Below are positions 62,049 through 64,000 of a DNA stretch of 64,000 nt, in pieces. Position 1 is the first letter of the stretch; every line of letters begins with the position of its first letter. Location: NCBI GenBank assembly GCA_963573305.1, contig OY754335.1:15229501-15293500 (forward strand). The letters are read 5' to 3'. A program made the position numbers and the translations under genes. Source of the stretch: Pyrrhosoma nymphula (Eukaryota; Arthropoda; Insecta; Odonata; Coenagrionidae). The notes beneath the pieces are model-generated. The model saw only the letters and a list, made by a program, of their open reading frames with translations, had not been told where the DNA came from and ran no database searches.

Positions 62049-64000
62049 TTAAGCCTTGTTCATTTCTGACATTTGTATTTAGCCTCTGCACCATTACAAT
62101 TAGTTTAGGAATGTAATTGAAACTAGTCTTTATGTGTTTTTTTTTCCGGAAGGAAAAGTACATATATTTCTTTCACTTGAAATTTAATTGCTATTCTCCA
62201 TTTCAAAGTTTGGTGAAATTTTTCTGTAGTGCAAATCATGCCAAAAACCTCCATCTCCATTTACTCTCCTCTGATGAATTTTTCCTTCACTTTAAGTGGA
62301 AAATACTTCAATCTATCCCTGAATTCAGTAAAAAAAATAAATTATCCACACATCAGGAAGTTTCCATGAACTAAGATCGCAGTGAGTGTATTAATGAAAT
62401 ATATTTTTACGGAAGGTGTTTTTAATTCCTTCAGAACCAAATTTATTTCAAAGAACATTTAATTGTGAGAATGGTACATCTCAGTACCACTCATTACAAC
62501 TGGCTAGTTGTATAGATGCTTTGTGTGCGATCAACTATTTCAAAATTTGATTTGCCCCAGAAAAGTTCCCTGTTGGCTGCAGCTATTAAATATTTAAATG
62601 CTACACAATGAAGGTTGATAACATTTTGCACTCTTATCTCATTGTTCTCCTCAGACACTCATTCCATTCATTTGAAAACATCAGATGCTGGTAAAGATCA
62701 CATAATGTACTCACTATGAGGTGTCTTTGTTGATCTAGTCCGTCATGGCTCACTTGCAGGGAAAAACAATTGGTTTTTGCTGGTTTTCAGGGTACTTCCA
62801 CTTTTGTGGCTCAAGTTTTCCATTGGCTGATTGTGTTGTCATGAAAAAATATGACTTTCTTTCTCCCTTCTCTCTATGAATTTTTTCTACATTGTACCCT
62901 GAAACTTTTGCTTTCCTCCACAATTAAATCTTTTTTCATGCTTTTATATTATAAGATAACAGGGGAGTAAAAGCTTTTGCATACTTACATTTTTATAGGC
63001 TTGTGGCTGAGGTAATTGGCCTACAATTGCTCATATGTGCTTCTATAGTTCCCCTTACAATAAGAAAGAATATAAAGAGAGTCATTGCATAAAGATTAAG
63101 GATAAGTTAAATACTTTTTTGAGTTCCGTCATGTGGGGTGAATTCAAATGCTTCATATGTACCACTTTTAATACCGCATTTAAACTTTTGTTTTCTTTGT
63201 CACGAGGTAATGGGCACTTTGTATTGAATATGTTACATTGTATCTCTTCTTGAGAAAAATACATTATTGCATCAAAAGGCAATGGAGAGAGGAAAACTTA
63301 GTTTATGTGCATGCATTCTAAATCAACCCACATTACAGTTCTGTCCTCATGAAAAGTCATAACTGAAAATAATTTTATCTTTGAGAACTAAGATTTAAGA
63401 TGCCTGTTTTCTGTTAAAATTCATATCTTATTGTATGCATCTCATACTTGAAATTCTTTAATTTTTCTATGGATGGTGCATTTCCACTCCTCCGCAGGCG
63501 CCTTGACCATTTTATTTTACTTATGCACCTAACTATTTCAATGAGCCTCTTGCCTTATTTCGGTGCTCTCTTGCCTTGCATTTAAGGCCTTAAATTTTGT
63601 CCTTCTGAAGCAGATACCAAGCCCTTTGCTTTCTCTTTCACTATTGGAGCAATTAAATCAGTACCTGCGGTCTTCAATTTTTTCTACCCTTACTGTTGCC
63701 TAGCTAATCAATTTATTTGTATTACATAAATTAGAGGAGTGTTTCTTATTGATTGTGAACTGAGATATGGAATGATTGGCAGTGAAACCTTGATTCTTGT
63801 TTTGTTTTTGTATGCCGAAAGAAAAATTAATCTACATGTTCAAAGCTCAGGTCATTAATATGGATCAGATATTCTAAAAAAGTATAATATCTACTAACTT
63901 TAAGGCATCTTAAAGGATAAGAATAGGTTAATTACAAAGAAGACCTAATAGAGGTCACTAGAAAAAATTGCTTTTCTTAGATTCTGGATTTATTGCAAAA
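62049..64000. other. AT-rich non-coding stretch to window end
   Basis: Nothing recognisable: no PLOD 3' exon, no repeat with clear ends. It probably continues PLOD intron 10. Confidence 0.55.

Overview
The window looks like a stretch of a large-intron, transposon-rich arthropod genome, most likely an insect. The evidence is the canonical GT-AG exon structure, introns up to 22 kb, AT-rich non-coding DNA and typical animal mobile elements (piggyBac, hAT, mariner, Tigger/pogo, RTE-like and other LINEs, Penelope-like, tRNA-derived SINEs). I cannot name the species. No prokaryotic gene organisation is present.

Two host genes can be reconstructed. The first, on the + strand, is the 5' two thirds of a PLOD-type procollagen lysyl hydroxylase/glucosyltransferase. 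Ten exons between 2582 and 45829 join with consistent phases and encode a signal peptide, the N-terminal glycosyltransferase domain and most of the accessory domain, about 449 residues. The Fe(II)/2-oxoglutarate dioxygenase half is not visible, so its exons probably lie beyond position 64000. The second gene, on the - strand (57536 down to 50267, three exons, about 207 residues), encodes a small secreted or membrane-anchored protein with a single Ig domain, closely resembling the OIG-4 family. It lies in the region after the last visible PLOD exon, so it is probably nested antisense inside a PLOD intron.

Layout. 1-2581: upstream DNA with one SINE-like copy. 2676-24718 (intron 1): a 52-bp tandem family, a large foldback element, a decayed piggyBac element carrying a nested hAT MITE, hAT-like and other MITE candidates, a LINE fragment, several SINEs (one an inverted dimer with its own target-site duplication) and a MITE. 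24808-32477 (intron 2): mostly a 4.3-kb element with subterminal repeats, TIRs and an apparently spliced but unrecognised gene, plus a LINE remnant. 32612-43103: two MITEs, a Tigger-type end, a LINE endonuclease pseudogene, a very regular 23-bp minisatellite and a Tigger/CENP-B-like fragment. 43970-45703 (intron 9): an internally deleted mariner. 45830-64000: the Ig-domain gene, an apparent template-switch duplication, a hairpin MITE, a piggyBac-type MITE, a 2-kb pyrimidine-rich tract upstream of the Ig gene and a Penelope-like 3' fragment with a 13-bp target-site duplication.

The most distinctive observations are the 4.3-kb TIR element with its candidate intron-containing gene, the nested antisense arrangement of the Ig gene and PLOD, the hAT-in-piggyBac nesting with exact duplications of both target sites, the inverted SINE dimer, and the minisatellite whose 15 units carry no indel. 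All family assignments come from reading motifs by eye; no database search was possible.
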